From JAHOYW01 sp963664605 (GTDB lineage: Bacteria > Verrucomicrobiota > Lentisphaeria > Victivallales > Victivallaceae): a stretch of DNA of 64,000 nt. The notes under the pieces are model-generated. The model searched no databases, was not told where the DNA came from, and saw nothing but the letters and a program-made list of their open reading frames with translations. This document shows, piece after piece, positions 17,014 through 25,773 of the stretch. The stretch is from positions 2,294,001 to 2,358,000 of the forward strand of contig OY761536.1 of NCBI GenBank assembly GCA_963664605.1, written 5' to 3'. Position 1 is the stretch's first letter; every line of letters begins with the position of its first letter. Position numbers and translations under genes: made by a program.

Positions 17014-17090
17014 CGGAGCGTGGCTCAGCCTGGTAGAGCGCTGCGTTCGGGACGCAGAGGCCGGAGGTTCGAATCCTCTCGCTCCGACCA
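17014..17090 (+). tRNA. tRNA-Pro (anticodon CGG)
   Basis: 77 nt cloverleaf: acceptor CGGAGCG/CGCTCCG, D arm GCTCAGCCTGGTAGAGC, anticodon stem CTGCG/CGCAG with loop TTCGGGA (CGG at 17048-17050), T arm GGAGG-TTCGAAT-CCTCT, discriminator A and an encoded CCA. Confidence 0.97.
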
Positions 17091-17135
17091 TTTAACTTCC
17101 CACAAATAAACCACTTGCAGGAAATTTCGTTTAAG

Positions 17136-18671
17136 CTAATACTTTCGTAGTGAGATTTTAGAAATACTACATGCTCCATCTTTCATTAAACGCCAGGAAA
17201 AGTTAGCCGTAGAGCCGTTTTCAGGAATAATAAAGTCCCACTTACATTGTTCATTTTTCCTTTTTTTAATAGTAAATATCTTTGATACTGAATGATGGCT
17301 GGTTGTTGGAAAACGGACTGAAACTTTTATTTGGCAATCTTTGTCAGAGCTCACAGAAAAAGTCAGGCGGTTATTTCCTTTATGCAGACCAGCTAAATTT
17401 TCGACCGCAAAAAGTTCTCCACGTTTACGGCAGATTATTATGTTTTTCTGCTGATCCCATGAGCTTCTCTTTAATTTATATCCGTCAGGACGATTATTTT
17501 CATCAAGGTCAACACTTAATGAAGGAAATACATCATAATTGTCGTTTTTATCATTTCCTGCCTGAGAGTAAAGAATTTTAGCCCATTCCGCTTGAGTACG
17601 GATTGGAATCTTTTTTTCCACACACCAGGCGAGCAGTTGGTCCAGCCGTTTAAGGTAGTTATCCCAACCGTCTTTCGGATGCATATGAGAGTGTCCGATG
17701 GCAATATGATGCAAGGCAACCAGATTGGCAATCCTTGTTTTGTTCCATTTTAAATCATGCTTTTCTTCATCAAAATCCCCCCACATCATGCCGTAAGCGC
17801 ACGAACCATCCGGATTGTATTCCCGGAAAACTTTTTGGGATTGCCCAACATAGGTGGCTGCGGATACATAACCAAGGCGCTTACCTAGAACATCTTTTGC
17901 CAGCTTTGAGCTTATGCAGCTTATACCACCTCCGGGCTGAATCCAGCTGTAAGGACGTTTGGCGCCCATTGAGGAAAATAGATCAAGCGAGTTTCTGCCG
18001 AGAAGTTCAATGGCATCCATGCTCATAGAAAAAGAACGATCATTAAGAAAACATGCCTGTACTTCGCGTTTTTTCTCATTAACGTTTTTTTCGCCCCAAA
18101 TGCTTCTTAACATGAATTCATTCTTATTCTTTGTCCTGAAAAGCTGTAATACCCGTTTTTCGACCGGGATATACAAAACTTTAGCGCTACGTATCTTTTT
18201 AGCAAGCTTATCATCAGGTTTACCAGTCAGTATCAGATTGTCTTTCTGCAAGCTTACTTTTAATTTGACAGTACAATCTTCAGCAGTCGGGAGGATATAA
18301 CTCAGGTATACAGTATTTCCTGATATATGATCGACGCCGGGATGTTTTTCATAATCCTTAACACCTTTTCCGGGAGCGAATTTGAATTTGCTTATATTAT
18401 GCATTGGCGTATGGTCCATGACTTCATGTCCATAACTCTGTAGCCACTTCACTGTCGCGAGGTTATCTCTGCTCATTATTCTGACGTTCAAAGATGCGGA
18501 AAGCTTTTGTTTGTGGCGATTGAAAACCTTTGCGACATCACGCCATTTTTTAGGGTTTTGATTATCATCCATTCGAAAGCATATACCTCCGGCTTTATAT
18601 TTGGGGATATCCTTTGCCTCCACCATTCCGGTTATTATCATCAACAAGCATATTATTGCGATTACTTTCAT
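17136..18671 (-). CDS. Secreted polysaccharide deacetylase-like protein
   Basis: 511 residues with a signal peptide (MKVIAIICLLMIITGMVEA). NodB-type carbohydrate-esterase marks are visible: CFRMDDNQ (paired Asp 35/36), DHTPMH (H-x3-H, His87/His91), RPYSWIQPGGG (motif 3) and HSHMHP late in the chain, so a metal-dependent deacetylase fold is likely. A region at about 110-200 and the last ~110 residues look like extra beta-rich domains, possibly carbohydrate-binding. GGAGG precedes the ATG, which overlaps the SGNH hydrolase stop by 4 nt (ATGA). The two probably act on the same exported glycan substrate (inference). The deacetylase function is a fold-level call. Confidence 0.7.
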   Translation of the reverse strand: MKVIAIICLLMIITGMVEAKDIPKYKAGGICFRMDDNQNPKKWRDVAKVFNRHKQKLSASLNVRIMSRDNLATVKWLQSYGHEVMDHTPMHNISKFKFAPGKGVKDYEKHPGVDHISGNTVYLSYILPTAEDCTVKLKVSLQKDNLILTGKPDDKLAKKIRSAKVLYIPVEKRVLQLFRTKNKNEFMLRSIWGEKNVNEKKREVQACFLNDRSFSMSMDAIELLGRNSLDLFSSMGAKRPYSWIQPGGGISCISSKLAKDVLGKRLGYVSAATYVGQSQKVFREYNPDGSCAYGMMWGDFDEEKHDLKWNKTRIANLVALHHIAIGHSHMHPKDGWDNYLKRLDQLLAWCVEKKIPIRTQAEWAKILYSQAGNDKNDNYDVFPSLSVDLDENNRPDGYKLKRSSWDQQKNIIICRKRGELFAVENLAGLHKGNNRLTFSVSSDKDCQIKVSVRFPTTSHHSVSKIFTIKKRKNEQCKWDFIIPENGSTANFSWRLMKDGACSISKISLRKY

Positions 18672-20029
18672 TTTCCCTCCGGTTTTTGTTGGCTATTTTT
18701 TATGGAACTTATCAGGTAAGCATGCTCTGCTATAGCTTCGCTTCCGGCACATATGGGATGAGTTCCATCGGCAGTAAATAAGCTTGGCTGCCCGTCTCTG
18801 TCGGACCATAGGCTGGCGGAATTTTTCCAATCATATTCAATATATGAGCAAAGTTCATGTACATCATCAAATCCTACTTCCTGCGGGTGGGTTCTCAATA
18901 TGTTATTCCACTGGCCTCTGATAGATGATTTGCCCTGATTTTCATATTTCGGTGTTTGTCCTTTCAAGGTCTTAAATTTGTCCTTCGACTTGGAGTGAGG
19001 CAAAATAGTTGATCCCACAACAGTTATGGAAGGATTGATGTTTTTTAACATTTTTACGATTTTCCGGCTGTCGCTTTTCATCTTGCGCAGCTTTATACGT
19101 CCGGAGATGTCATTGCCGCCCAAAGCTACATGTACTTTATTTACACCGCAAACCTTAAGAATATCCAGTCTTGCTTTGAGGTGTTGAGCGCAATAAGAAA
19201 ATCTATCAGAACCTTTTGATACATTAACGGAAGGAGCTCCAAGTTTTGTTGATATAAGCTTATCCGCATAACCGAGATTGGCGTTTTCATCGCCATACTG
19301 ATTACCGCGGACATCGTAATACCCCTCAGGAATACTGGAACCGACAATACCCCATACGTCACCTTCGTAGTCGGTTTGCGCTAATATTGCCACTGGACAA
19401 TAGCCCATCCACCAGTTTGCGCGGGGACTGAACAGATGTATTTTCTTTGCGTTACGGATATAGTCGCCTTTAATTAACGGGGTTTTTATAGAAGTGGTCG
19501 CACATTCAAATATCTGTTGTTTGGAATTGCCTATTAAACGGGAAAGCGGAACCATATTAACACCGTCAAGGTTTTCCAGAGATACCCATATACCGAACCA
19601 GTCACCTTTCTTAATAACTTTATCGCCGAGATCAACGGTAACTATCTTATAAGAATCGGAATCTCCTTTATGGTAAGTCACTGTGTCACCGACAATACGG
19701 GGAGAAGTATCAAGATTCTTGTTGCTCATTTTATATTCAGGTTCAATACCTGCCTGTATTTCCACATTATTGGGAAAAGGAATCTCTCTGATAGGCTTAT
19801 CGTTACTCATATAAAAAGTAGGAAAAACCAGTTTGAGTTTTCCTTTAAGGTCAACCATTGCTTTACGGCGGAACCGGGAGAAAAGACGCGGCTTGGTAGA
19901 TTTATGCCACTTTAATGGTAGCCTGAATCCATTGGATACACAGCGATAGCCTTTAAGTTCTTTAGTTTGAGCGGTGCTTGATAACGCAATCAATGCGCAG
20001 GTTAATATAGCAGCGGCTTTTATGGACAT
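18668..20029 (-). CDS. Secreted SGNH/GDSL-family hydrolase
   Basis: 453 residues with a signal peptide (MSIKAAAILTCALIALSSTAQT). The SGNH blocks sit in the C-terminal two thirds: GIVGSSIPEG (block I Ser), NVSKGSDR (block II Gly), VALGGNDISG (block III Asn) and FTADGTHPICAG (block V Asp/His). The N-terminal ~190 residues form a separate beta-rich domain. Family members deacylate carbohydrates or lipids; next to a deacetylase-like gene, a carbohydrate esterase role is likely (inference). AAAGGAGC precedes the ATG. It is translationally coupled to the downstream gene. Confidence 0.82.
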   Translation of the reverse strand: MSIKAAAILTCALIALSSTAQTKELKGYRCVSNGFRLPLKWHKSTKPRLFSRFRRKAMVDLKGKLKLVFPTFYMSNDKPIREIPFPNNVEIQAGIEPEYKMSNKNLDTSPRIVGDTVTYHKGDSDSYKIVTVDLGDKVIKKGDWFGIWVSLENLDGVNMVPLSRLIGNSKQQIFECATTSIKTPLIKGDYIRNAKKIHLFSPRANWWMGYCPVAILAQTDYEGDVWGIVGSSIPEGYYDVRGNQYGDENANLGYADKLISTKLGAPSVNVSKGSDRFSYCAQHLKARLDILKVCGVNKVHVALGGNDISGRIKLRKMKSDSRKIVKMLKNINPSITVVGSTILPHSKSKDKFKTLKGQTPKYENQGKSSIRGQWNNILRTHPQEVGFDDVHELCSYIEYDWKNSASLWSDRDGQPSLFTADGTHPICAGSEAIAEHAYLISSIKNSQQKPEGK

Positions 20030-20104
20030 TCTTTGCTCCTTTTGATTTACTTTCCTGGTAAATTTCTGATCTTAATGTTTCCTATGATATTGATAGATAG
20101 CAGA

Positions 20105-20136
20105 GTCTGGTGAACAGCGGCAAGCTGTTCACAGAC
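20105..20136 (-). promoter_or_regulatory. Intercistronic hairpin between pseudopilin and SGNH genes
   Basis: A 13-bp stem with one bulged G (GTCT plus GTGAACAGC, paired with GCTGTTCAC plus AGAC) surrounds a 5-nt loop. On the leftward transcript no U run follows, so it is not a classical terminator. It may stabilise or attenuate the mRNA between the abundant-pilin-like gene and the enzyme genes (inference). Confidence 0.5.
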
Positions 20137-20181
20137 CCTTCTTTAGCTTGCGAAAAAACGTATTGCTGTTGATATTGCCGA

Positions 20182-20904
20182 TTAAAGCCGTGATGCTCCA
20201 GTTCCCTTAACGCTTTCGTAGTAGTAATTTACATCGCCGCCTACGCCAGTTCTCATTTCGTTACGGGATTTATAGCCTGCGTGGCCGTCGGCCCATGCTG
20301 CGTTCAGACCATTCGAATGGGCGTCACTTACATAAGCGCCGCTGCTCTGTTCCGGTCGCATAAAATAGGTTTCATAGATTGTGTTGACAATGCACCCGTT
20401 CGCTGCCTGGTAGGTATCGCCGCAAAATGCGGAGATTGATGGGTGGACGACTTGGATCAGCTTGATACGCTTCTGCCCTACAGCAGTACTGTTACTCCTG
20501 AAGCCGAAGTAATATTTGTTCCAGCCGTAACCGCCTTCCATATAGTCGTTAACTGATGGAGAATTCTTATAAGACGGGCAGACAAATGCTCCACTATTGA
20601 GATCCCGGTCATATTGAGGATTGGAGGTGCTTATAGGTTTTCCAGGCAGAACATAAGGTACGATTTCCACCCGCCAGTAAGTAGAGGTGGCATTGTCAGC
20701 GGATGCCAGCGGAAACCAGCTGTTGAAGTCGTTAGCGTACATTATCGACCCCTGTCCGATTTGCTTCATATTGCTCATGCACTTGATGGCTTTAGCTTTA
20801 TCTCGCGCTTTGTTCAGTGCCGGCAGCAGCATAGACGCCAGGATTGCTATGATAGCTATCACAACCAGCAATTCTATCAATGTGAAAATGTGTCCCTTTT
20901 TCAT
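20182..20904 (-). CDS. Type II secretion-like pseudopilin with H-X9-DG motif
   Basis: 240 residues. The N-terminus is a class III prepilin leader, FTLIELLVVIAIIAILASML, preceded by Ile rather than Gly at -1. The conserved Glu5 and the LLPALNKARDKAKAIKCMSNMKQIGQG helix follow. The C-terminal third has the H-X9-DG signature exactly (DAH, nine residues, then ADGH), typical of the large expanded family in Lentisphaerae, Planctomycetes and Verrucomicrobia. Such proteins are found in great numbers beside sugar-degrading genes; their function is unknown but a secretion or surface role is assumed. AAAGGAGG precedes the ATG. It lies 69 nt downstream of the GntR-type regulator. Confidence 0.9.
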   Translation of the reverse strand: MKKGHIFTLIELLVVIAIIAILASMLLPALNKARDKAKAIKCMSNMKQIGQGSIMYANDFNSWFPLASADNATSTYWRVEIVPYVLPGKPISTSNPQYDRDLNSGAFVCPSYKNSPSVNDYMEGGYGWNKYYFGFRSNSTAVGQKRIKLIQVVHPSISAFCGDTYQAANGCIVNTIYETYFMRPEQSSGAYVSDAHSNGLNAAWADGHAGYKSRNEMRTGVGGDVNYYYESVKGTGASRL

Positions 20905-20973
20905 AGTTACCTCCTTTGCTTTATTAAAGCTTTTTTTTTGCGATTTTTATCTATAAAAGACCATAGTTCCCAA

Positions 20974-22089
20974 CTAGTAACTTTTGACAGAGTTACTAAC
21001 AAGGTCTTTTACAGTATTTCCAATAATAAAATCCGGCTGTAAAATAATATTTCGCTTTATTGTGGCATTGCTGCTGATTTGATTGAGTAATTTAACGGCA
21101 GCGGCTCCCAGTAAGGGCATATCTTCCTGTATCCTTGTAGGGACTAATCCAAGTAAGTTAAAGAATGGCAGAGAATAAGTTGAATAAGATACTATTGATA
21201 TATCATCTGGAATGCTTTTGTTTTCCCTGTTAAGCTGTTCGACCGCTCCGTGAAGCATATCATCGCCATAAGTTAATATGGCTGTATAATCAACACCTCG
21301 CCGCTTTAATTCCTTGATGGCTACATCTCCGGTAGTATTCGGGCTGTCTGCCAAAAAAATCATTTTAGGATTAACATGCAAACCTGCTTCGATATGAGCG
21401 GTCATATAGCCTTCAAGCCTTTCACGGTAGGAAGGCGTGTGCAAATTTTTTTCGAGCAGGGCAATATTTTTATGGCCGTTTTTAAATAAATATTTCACAG
21501 CTTTCTTTACCGCTGACGTGTGATCCATATCAACATAAGGTATAATTGATTCTTCATTTGGTTTTCCTATTGATACTACCGGGATATGTTCTTCGAGCAA
21601 TTTAGATATATCGTCGTAGTCAATGGAAAAACCGGCAAGTATGACTCCGTCTTTGGGAGCTTGGGAGAATGATTTGGAATTAAAAAACTTTTTCGGGGTA
21701 TTTTCGGTAAAGAGATCGACACATAGTCCGGAATTATGATTTGCCGCCTCCATGTGTATACCATGAAGAATATGATTTATAAAGTTGTCATCTTTTCCTT
21801 TTCTGAACGTATCACGGCAAACTAAACGGGTAATCTTAAGCCTGTGGGGTTGGCCTGAAGGACTTGTTGAAACTACGAAAGTACCTTTTCCTTGTATACG
21901 TTTCAGGTATCCTTCATTGACCAGCGCCGATATTGCCTCTCTTACCGTATTTCTGCTTATACCAAGGTTTCTTGACATCACGTTATCTGAGTCGACACGG
22001 CAGCCAATTTTATATTTTCCCCGTTTGAGTTCGCCAAGGAGAAGCTCCCGCACCTGGTTGCTTTTATTTTTTGCAGTCATAGTAGCCAT
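20974..22089 (-). CDS. GntR-type regulator with LacI-like sugar-binding domain
   Basis: 371 residues. The N-terminal winged helix (about residues 10-75) contains SRNLGISRNTVREAISALVNEGYLKRIQGKGTFV. From about 85 onward there is a periplasmic-binding-protein/LacI-type effector domain (DGVILAGFSIDYDD, YVDMDHTSAVKKAVKYLFKNGHKNIALL, SIVSYSTYSLPFF). This architecture is AraR-like and usually binds a sugar, releasing DNA. Its promoter carries an operator almost identical to that of the divergent glycoside hydrolase gene, so autoregulation and control of the hydrolase are likely. The ribosome site is weak (GAAGATATT). Confidence 0.9.
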   Translation of the reverse strand: MATMTAKNKSNQVRELLLGELKRGKYKIGCRVDSDNVMSRNLGISRNTVREAISALVNEGYLKRIQGKGTFVVSTSPSGQPHRLKITRLVCRDTFRKGKDDNFINHILHGIHMEAANHNSGLCVDLFTENTPKKFFNSKSFSQAPKDGVILAGFSIDYDDISKLLEEHIPVVSIGKPNEESIIPYVDMDHTSAVKKAVKYLFKNGHKNIALLEKNLHTPSYRERLEGYMTAHIEAGLHVNPKMIFLADSPNTTGDVAIKELKRRGVDYTAILTYGDDMLHGAVEQLNRENKSIPDDISIVSYSTYSLPFFNLLGLVPTRIQEDMPLLGAAAVKLLNQISSNATIKRNIILQPDFIIGNTVKDLVSNSVKSY

Positions 22090-22113
22090 AATATCTTCGT
22101 CTTATATTATTGG

Positions 22114-22157
22114 GTTGTCCTACAAGTTAGTATAGTTGTCTTTTTGAGGTTTGTCAA
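22114..22157 (-). promoter_or_regulatory. Promoter and operator of the GntR-type regulator gene
   Basis: On the minus strand, TTGACA (22152-22157), a 17-nt spacer and TATACT (22129-22134) form a near-consensus promoter. Immediately downstream is CTTGTAGGACAAC (22114-22126), a TTGT-n3-ACAA palindrome. The same arrangement occurs at the divergent promoter. Binding there would block transcription start. Confidence 0.8.
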
Positions 22158-22391
22158 TAGCTTAGAAAAAAATATTTATAATTATCTTTTGTTCTTTTAA
22201 CTTCTTGCCGTTAAGTTTTTCCGGATTCTTTATTAAAGGAATATAAAATATTAACAACTGCTTTTATAGAATTATTTTGAACTTGATTTTGGATTTTTTA
22301 TATTCTTTTTTAAAAGTTTGGAAAGTCTATTTTATCTCTCGTGAACAAATATTTGTTTTTTAAAAAAACGTTAAAATAAACGGCTTGAGTA

Positions 22392-22434
22392 TTGACATTG
22401 TAAATATTGAGAACTATTCTAGTTGTAGGACAAC
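22392..22434 (+). promoter_or_regulatory. Promoter and operator of the MGH1-like hydrolase gene
   Basis: TTGACA (22392-22397), a 17-nt spacer and TATTCT (22415-22420) are followed at once by the perfect palindrome GTTGTAGGACAAC (22422-22434). The preceding bases GAGAACTATTCTA resemble GACAACTATACTA at the regulator promoter. The ~230 AT-rich bases between the two promoters, and the ~110 bases from here to the gene start, show no gene or other clear element. Confidence 0.82.
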
Positions 22435-22547
22435 TTGTCAGATGTATATATAGCATTAGTGACAAAAAACGCGTTGAGCGTATTGAATTACAAGGCTATG
22501 TTCTACTGATGATAAAAGGTCAATAAATTTTGATACGGCAGGTAGAA

Positions 22548-23969
22548 ATGAAAAAAGTATTTGACAGATGTTATGTACCAGAGCCGGTTTTTGAATCGCA
22601 ACCGGAGCTAGTTGACTTTTATTATTATGCCTGGGAACTAGCCTGGAAAAATGTAAAGCATTATTCCGGGGTTCCCGTTTCACCGTTGATGAAGGAAAGT
22701 TTTGCTGAGGACAGGCTGTGGATATGGGATACATGCCTGATGGCGCATTTCTGCAAATATGCTCCAGATTATTTTCCAGGCATAGAAAGCCTGGATAACT
22801 TTTATGCGCCAATGCATGACGGAGTTGAGATTGCAATGAAGATACATCATCCAGACAATCCTCCGCTTTTTGCATGGACCGAATATGAATATTATCAGCT
22901 TACTGGAAACAAGGACAGGCTCAGGCATGTTCTTCTAGATAAAAAATATTTGCAGAAACATTTTGACTTTATGGAAAATCTTGATTCCTGTTCCGTATTT
23001 CCGTATGGGGTCATGCATTCCAAATTCAAAAAGAAGCCTTACGGTTATCTTTGGAGCGGCAACCCAAGCGGTATGGACAATACTCCGCGAGGATTTGACA
23101 ATTACGATAATATGCTATGGCTGGATGCTTTGGCACAGCAGGCTTTGTCGGCGCTTTACATCGCAGAGATTGCAAAAATACTTAATAATGATGAGATTGA
23201 AGAAAAATATCGTATCATTCATCACAAACTGAAATTCCTGATGAATCGTTATTACTGGTGCGAAGACGATGGTGTTTACTATGACTTGTATATTAGAAAT
23301 AAGAATTTTATAAAAGTTTTGACTCCCGCGAGCTTTTGGCCCATGCTGGCAGAACTTCCGAACTCGAAACAAGCAGAAAGGATGAGTACGGTTCTTTCAG
23401 ATCCGGAACTTCTTGGAGGTGTTGTCCCATGTCCAAGCGTAGCCCGTAATGATCCTGCCTTTAGTAAGTCGGGAGCGTACTGGCGGGGAGGCGTATGGAT
23501 ACCAACAACTTACATGATTGTTAAAGCGCTTGAGAAATATGGCTTAGACAATTTAGCATTTACGGTTGCAAAGCAGACAATAGAGCACATGTATAAAACT
23601 TATGCCAGTTTTAAGCCTGCAACAATATGGGAGTGTTATTCTCCAACTGAACCCAAACCTTCGGATGACAAAACAGGTAATCTGGTACGTCCTGACTTTT
23701 GCGGCTGGTCGGCGCTTGCCCCTATATCGCTGTTGATAGAAAATGTAATCGGGATTAAAGCTTGCGCTGAAACAAATACGGTAAGCTGGCACACCGCCCA
23801 TAAGTTCACACATGGAATCAAACGTTTGAAAATGCGTTCAAACATTATTAGTTTGAGCAAGAGTGGGACATCCGTACAAGTGGAATGCACAGAACCGTTC
23901 GATCTTGTATTGAACAATGAAAAATATTCATGCACTCAAGGCGTTACGAGCTTAATATGCAAAAAATAA
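22548..23969 (+). CDS. MGH1-like (GH63/trehalase-type) glycoside hydrolase
   Basis: 473 residues from the ATG preceded by CAGGTAGAA; an upstream TTG at 22530 lacks a ribosome site. No signal peptide is seen, so it is probably cytoplasmic. The (alpha/alpha)6-barrel glycosidase signatures are visible: DRLWIWDTC near the N-terminus, SGNPSGMDNTPRGFDNYD in the middle, YWRGGVWIPTTYMIVKAL and ATIWECYSPTEPKP. These resemble the MGH1-like/GH63 group that trims alpha-linked gluco- or manno-oligosaccharides, but the exact substrate is not set by sequence. Its promoter carries the operator shared with the divergent GntR-type regulator. A hairpin shared with glnS follows. Confidence 0.8.
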   Translation: MKKVFDRCYVPEPVFESQPELVDFYYYAWELAWKNVKHYSGVPVSPLMKESFAEDRLWIWDTCLMAHFCKYAPDYFPGIESLDNFYAPMHDGVEIAMKIHHPDNPPLFAWTEYEYYQLTGNKDRLRHVLLDKKYLQKHFDFMENLDSCSVFPYGVMHSKFKKKPYGYLWSGNPSGMDNTPRGFDNYDNMLWLDALAQQALSALYIAEIAKILNNDEIEEKYRIIHHKLKFLMNRYYWCEDDGVYYDLYIRNKNFIKVLTPASFWPMLAELPNSKQAERMSTVLSDPELLGGVVPCPSVARNDPAFSKSGAYWRGGVWIPTTYMIVKALEKYGLDNLAFTVAKQTIEHMYKTYASFKPATIWECYSPTEPKPSDDKTGNLVRPDFCGWSALAPISLLIENVIGIKACAETNTVSWHTAHKFTHGIKRLKMRSNIISLSKSGTSVQVECTEPFDLVLNNEKYSCTQGVTSLICKK

Positions 23970-23995
23970 ATAAAATTGTATAGTTACATTCTTAA

Positions 23996-24038
23996 AAAAA
24001 CTCAAGAGAAGAAAAATTGTTGCTTTCCCTGAGTTTTT
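23996..24038. terminator. Bidirectional terminator between hydrolase gene and glnS
   Basis: AAAAACTCA (23996-24004) pairs with TGAGTTTTT (24030-24038); the inner 25 nt are partly paired. T runs follow in both directions, fitting the convergent gene ends. Confidence 0.65.
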
Positions 24039-24039
24039 C

Positions 24040-25716
24040 TTACTTGTTCTTTTTTGCCCATGAGTCGCGCAGCGTGATTGTGCGGTTGAAAACCATTTTA
24101 CCATCTGTTGAATCCTTGTCCAGACAGAAATACCCCTGGCGTTCGAATTGTACACACGTCCCGACTTCTACTTTTGTCAATTCCGGCTCCATGTAAACAT
24201 CTGCTGTAGATAATGAATCAGGATTTAACTGTGTTTTGAAATCAATACCGTTAGCTCCAGGGTTTTCATAGAGGAATAAACGATCATAAAGGCGTACTTC
24301 AGCTTTTACCGCGTGTTTTGCAGACACCCAGTGGATAGTGCCTTTTACTTTGCGTCCGTCGGGAGCATTGCCGCCGCGGGTTTCCGGGTCGTAAGTGCAG
24401 CGCAATTCAACAACTTCGCCATTTTCGTCTTTGATAACTTCTTTACAGGTGATGAAATAGCCATAGCGCAGCCTGACTTCACGATCCGGCCCTAAACGGA
24501 AAAATTTCTTCGGGGGATCTTCCATAAAATCGTTGCGGTCGATATAAAGCTCCCTTGAAAACGGTACTTTGCGGTTTCCGGCTTCAGGCATTTCTGGGTT
24601 ATTTACCGCGTCGAGCATATCGACTTCATTTTCATCAAAGTTTTCGATGACTACTTTTAGCGGATTCATTACTGCAAGATAGCGTGAAGCGACTTTATTC
24701 AAGTCGCCGCGCACACAGTGCTCCAGCAGGGCAACATCGGTCAGGCTGTTGAATTTGGTTATGCCGATAGTGTCACAAAAATCACGTATCGCTTTAGCGG
24801 TGTAGCCGCGACGGCGCATACCGCTGATAGTCGGCATTCTGGGGTCGTCCCAGCCGTTGACCAGTTTTTCCTGTACGAGCTCAAGCAGTTTACGTTTGCT
24901 CATAACAGTATAACTCAAGTTTAAACGGGCAAATTCAATCTGTTGCGGATGACTTTCGAGTTCAAGCGCGTCTAAAACCCAATCATAGAGCGGACGGTGT
25001 ATTTCAAATTCCAGCGTACAGAAGGAATGTGTGATATTCTCGATAGAATCCTCCAGACAGTGCGCAAAGTCGTACATGGGGTAAACGCACCAGTCATCGC
25101 CGAGACGATAGTGATGAAAGCGTCTGATCCGGTAAATCGCCGGGTCACGCATATGAATATTAGGTGAAGCCATATCTATTTTGGCACGGAGAACTTTTGC
25201 GCCGTCTTCAAATTTTCCATCGCGCATCTGCTGGAAAAGCTCCAGGTTTTCCTCGATAGAGCGTTCTCGTCCGGAAGGCTCTTTACCGGCTTCTGTGAGG
25301 GTTCCGCGGTGCTCGGCCCATTCTTCCGGGCTCAAATCACAAACATAGGCTTTGCCTCTTTTTATAAGCTCCACTGCGTAACTGTACATCTGTTCAAAAT
25401 AATCGGAAGCGTAATAAAAATGTTCCCCCCAGTCAAAACCCAGCCATTTAACGTCTTCCTTGATAGATTCGACATATTCCATATTTTCTTTGGTGGGGTT
25501 GGTGTCGTCCATGCGCAAATGACATACGCCGTTATTTTCTTCAGCGATCTTGAAGTCAATACAGATAGCTTTGGCGTGTCCGATATGGAGGTAGCCGTTA
25601 GGCTCGGGAGGGAAACGAGTTTCAACCCGTCCGCCGTGTTTATTATTTTTCAAATCCTCAGCGACAATCGCCCGGAGGAAATCTACAGATTCGATATTTT
25701 TTTCGTCGGTGCTCAT
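24040..25716 (-). CDS. glnS: Glutaminyl-tRNA synthetase
   Basis: Class I synthetase of 558 residues that charges tRNA-Gln directly. Visible marks: TRFPPEPNGYLHIGHAKAI (HIGH motif), VMSKRKL (KMSKS variant), the GlnRS-type DDWCVYPMYDFAHCLEDSIE segment and the C-terminal anticodon-binding beta-barrels. A gatCAB amidotransferase route is not seen in the window. Convergent with the MGH1-like gene; the upstream neighbour is the alpha/beta hydrolase on the same strand. Confidence 0.96.
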   Translation of the reverse strand: MSTDEKNIESVDFLRAIVAEDLKNNKHGGRVETRFPPEPNGYLHIGHAKAICIDFKIAEENNGVCHLRMDDTNPTKENMEYVESIKEDVKWLGFDWGEHFYYASDYFEQMYSYAVELIKRGKAYVCDLSPEEWAEHRGTLTEAGKEPSGRERSIEENLELFQQMRDGKFEDGAKVLRAKIDMASPNIHMRDPAIYRIRRFHHYRLGDDWCVYPMYDFAHCLEDSIENITHSFCTLEFEIHRPLYDWVLDALELESHPQQIEFARLNLSYTVMSKRKLLELVQEKLVNGWDDPRMPTISGMRRRGYTAKAIRDFCDTIGITKFNSLTDVALLEHCVRGDLNKVASRYLAVMNPLKVVIENFDENEVDMLDAVNNPEMPEAGNRKVPFSRELYIDRNDFMEDPPKKFFRLGPDREVRLRYGYFITCKEVIKDENGEVVELRCTYDPETRGGNAPDGRKVKGTIHWVSAKHAVKAEVRLYDRLFLYENPGANGIDFKTQLNPDSLSTADVYMEPELTKVEVGTCVQFERQGYFCLDKDSTDGKMVFNRTITLRDSWAKKNK

Positions 25717-25773
25717 AATTTCAGTTTCCGTATGATAAATTTGTTCAAAGAGTTAAGATACTACTTTTTATGA

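Noticed and set aside
20925..20946. Palindrome GCTTTATTAAAGC followed by T9, read rightward
   Set aside because: The stem is only five base pairs and no rightward gene precedes it; more likely a chance feature of the AT-rich spacer.
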